DNA from: Antedon mediterranea
Taxonomy: Eukaryota > Echinodermata > Crinoidea > Comatulida > Antedonidae
Length of the DNA stretch: 60,000 nucleotides
Direction: 5' to 3'
Assembly (NCBI RefSeq): GCF_964355755.1
Contig: NC_092673.1
Location: 29,457,001 to 29,517,000, forward strand
Shown here: positions 59,983 to 60,000 of the stretch, in pieces
How the letters are laid out: each line of letters starts with the position of its first letter
How positions within the stretch are numbered: position 1 is the first letter of the stretch
The notes under the pieces: model-generated
The model's input: only the letters and a program-made list of their open reading frames with translations
Database searches by the model: none
Told to the model about the DNA's origin: nothing
Program-made: the position numbers and the translations under genes

Positions 59983-60000
59983 GTAAGTAAACAGGTAGAA

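Larger units (their letters stand above)
59152..60000. repeat. Tandem repeat of about 170 bp carrying the micro-exons
   Basis: Each unit has an exon, GTAAGTAAACAGGTAGAACT, GAATCTAACATCTACTAATA, CAACTGCAGTT and a CAGATTAGACATATTT stretch. Exon starts are at 59152, 59422, 59591, 59763 and 59926; the first spacing is longer because part of the intron is repeated there. It continues past the window edge. Confidence 0.9.

Noticed and set aside
1-60000. Bacterial or phage features (operons, Shine-Dalgarno sites, terminators)
   Set aside because: Spliced exons, phase-symmetric extracellular domains, SINE and LINE relics show animal DNA.

Overview
The window is one intron-rich stretch of animal DNA. 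It is AT-rich, with tRNA-derived SINE and LINE relics, MITEs, satellites and frequent TAGGCCTA words. The protein family (hyalin repeat, HYR) and the repeat flavour suggest an invertebrate deuterostome, most likely an echinoderm; this is an inference, as no species-diagnostic gene is present.

I read a single giant gene on the + strand that fills the window and runs off both ends. I could place 110 exons: 3 EGF-like exons (81-1330), 3 HYR exons (1726-3654), a SEA domain split over two exons (4435-5171), 96 more HYR exons (6152-58047), and a run of tiny Thr-rich exons (58767 to the edge). Every exon boundary is phase 1 except the phase-0 intron inside SEA, so each domain is a symmetric cassette that can be duplicated without frameshift. 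The exons in the window join in frame to 24,825 nt (8,275 codons). No start codon, signal peptide, transmembrane segment, stop or poly(A) site is visible.

Layout. (1) 81-9272: EGF x3, HYR1-3, SEA, HYR4, then two E-F pairs. (2) 9273-32228: eight copies of a six-exon cassette (types A-B-C-D-E-F, about 2.2-2.5 kb each), so alike that even introns align; cassettes 2 and 3 are nearly identical. Cassette 8 is swollen to 6.8 kb by two minisatellite arrays flanking a LINE 3' end and by a 2.7-kb foldback element. (3) 32432-44828: the same A-F order continues in more divergent form (cassettes 9-12, with an extra E-F pair in cassette 9). (4) 45248-58047: other HYR types, G-H-G-H-G, then an I-J-K-L block, M-N-M-N-M, a second I-J-K-L block, and two terminal types O and P. 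(5) 58767-60000: Thr-rich micro-exons of 27-60 nt, the last five on a roughly 170-bp repeat.

Class 1 HYR domains (A, C, E, H, I, N) carry a double cysteine after TDN. Class 2 domains (B, D, F, G, J, K, M, O) have a different set and usually begin D-C. The two classes mostly alternate. All twelve C-type domains lack one cysteine and are always followed by a class 2 domain that also lacks one. The product is probably a very long, heavily N-glycosylated extracellular or surface fibre used in adhesion or matrix, in the general style of hyalin.
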